Origin: Arthrobacter sp. MYb227
Lineage (GTDB): Bacteria; Actinomycetota; Actinomycetes; Actinomycetales; Micrococcaceae
Reading direction: 5' to 3'
NCBI RefSeq assembly: GCF_002975435.1
Contig: NZ_PCPT01000002.1
Span: 682,001-746,000 of the forward strand
DNA length: 64,000 nt
In this document: positions 63,531 through 64,000 of the stretch, in pieces
Position numbering within the stretch: position 1 is the first letter of the stretch
How the letters are laid out: each line of letters starts with the position of its first letter
Notes under the pieces: generated by a model
The model's input: the letters and a program-made list of their open reading frames with translations, nothing else
Told to the model about the DNA's origin: nothing
Database searches by the model: none
Program-made: the position numbers and the translations under genes

Positions 63531-64000
63531 TTAGAGTGCCCGGGCCCCCGGGCCCGGCAGCACGGTGAAAATTTCCGGGGTGATAAAGTGCGCAGCGGCA
63601 AACTCCTGCAGCACCCGAGCCGAGATAGTTTCGGCATCGTGAGTGTGAACCAGCGCAATTGCCGAACCGCCAAACCCGCCGCCTGTCATTCGGGCGCCCA
63701 GGGCACCGGCTGCCAGTGCGGCATCGACAGCTAGATCCAGTTCCGGGCAGGAGATCCCAAAGTCATCGCGCATTGAGGCATGGCTTTGCGTCAGGAGCTG
63801 GCCGATGGCGGTGGGGCCGGCGGAATCGAGGAGCTCGATGGTCTCCAGCACACGCTGATTCTCGGTGACAATATGCGCGACGCGGCGGTAAATATCCGGG
63901 GCCAGTGTTTCCTTGGCCGCGGGCAATGCCGTCAGCGGGACATCGCGCAGGGCCTTGACCCCAAGCTGGCTGGCACCGGTGGTGCAGGCTGCGACAAGTT
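63531..64000 (-). CDS. galK: Galactokinase, C-terminal part (runs off the window)
   Basis: At least 156 residues at the end of the window; the true start lies beyond 64000. GHMP-kinase motif 3 is present (GARMTGGGFGGSAIALV), with LLTQSHASMRDDFGISCPELD, a galactokinase-specific segment. It phosphorylates galactose at C1 in the Leloir pathway. Confidence 0.92.
   Translation of the reverse strand, partial: LVAACTTGASQLGVKALRDVPLTALPAAKETLAPDIYRRVAHIVTENQRVLETIELLDSAGPTAIGQLLTQSHASMRDDFGISCPELDLAVDAALAAGALGARMTGGGFGGSAIALVHTHDAETISARVLQEFAAAHFITPEIFTVLPGPGARAL

Overview
The window is high-GC actinobacterial chromosome, most likely from the Micrococcaceae (Arthrobacter / Glutamicibacter / Paeniglutamicibacter type). 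This rests on family content: a putrescine oxidase of the Kocuria/Rhodococcus type, a DUF222-HNH protein, several PucR regulators, a PxpB-PxpC fusion next to a biotin carboxylase, GTG/TTG starts, and a tRNA with encoded CCA. No rRNA gene or other species-level marker is present.

1-5.8 kb: the tail of a SurA/PrsA-like protein, then a two-component system (minus strand) divergent from a four-gene plus-strand operon: lipoprotein, wall-binding membrane-fusion adaptor, ABC ATPase and FtsX-type permease.

5.8-17 kb is accessory in character. Two adjacent CrtI-like flavoproteins, a PucR regulator and an APC permease are separated by long gene-poor stretches. One stretch holds a decayed IS1380-type transposase, and a 2.1-kb stretch has no credible gene. 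A perfect 16-bp inverted repeat marks the left edge.

17-27.6 kb: a second PucR-linked locus encodes a ureohydrolase, a CE4/PuuE-like deacetylase-fold hydrolase, an SDR and an epimerase-fold protein. A 20-bp palindrome overlaps the promoter of the divergent pucR. It is followed by a GntR regulator and a tightly overlapping 5-oxoproline operon (pxpA, pxpBC fusion, biotin carboxylase-BCCP).

27.6-34.4 kb holds mainly housekeeping or orphan genes: a VanY/SH3 wall peptidase, a hypothetical, a DUF222-HNH protein, small membrane proteins and a LapA-like protein. 34.5-39.3 kb is a putrescine locus: a TetR repressor with an obvious operator, putrescine oxidase, a universal stress protein and an APC permease. 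39.6-44.2 kb has idi and an etfB-etfA-cytochrome b-acyl-CoA dehydrogenase cluster.

44.4-51.2 kb has an operon of 2-hydroxyacid oxidase, a polar amino-acid ABC transporter and RidA, facing a third PucR regulator, then an Lrp regulator. 51.5-64 kb contains an excisionase-like HTH protein beside a degenerate tRNA-Ala, a DUF4232 membrane protein, an alanine dehydrogenase-like enzyme, AlkB-like and EEP nucleases, a ferredoxin-reductase-type flavoprotein, an MFS exporter with a TetR, an intact tRNA-Ala(GGC), an APH(3')-like kinase, a flavodoxin-like protein, an SH3/polysaccharide deacetylase and the 3' part of galK.

The recurring theme is uptake and oxidation of nitrogen compounds (polyamines, guanidino compounds, oxoproline, amino or hydroxy acids), each module with its own transporter and local regulator. 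Substrates for the two PucR-linked loci at 6-23 kb cannot be deduced from sequence alone.
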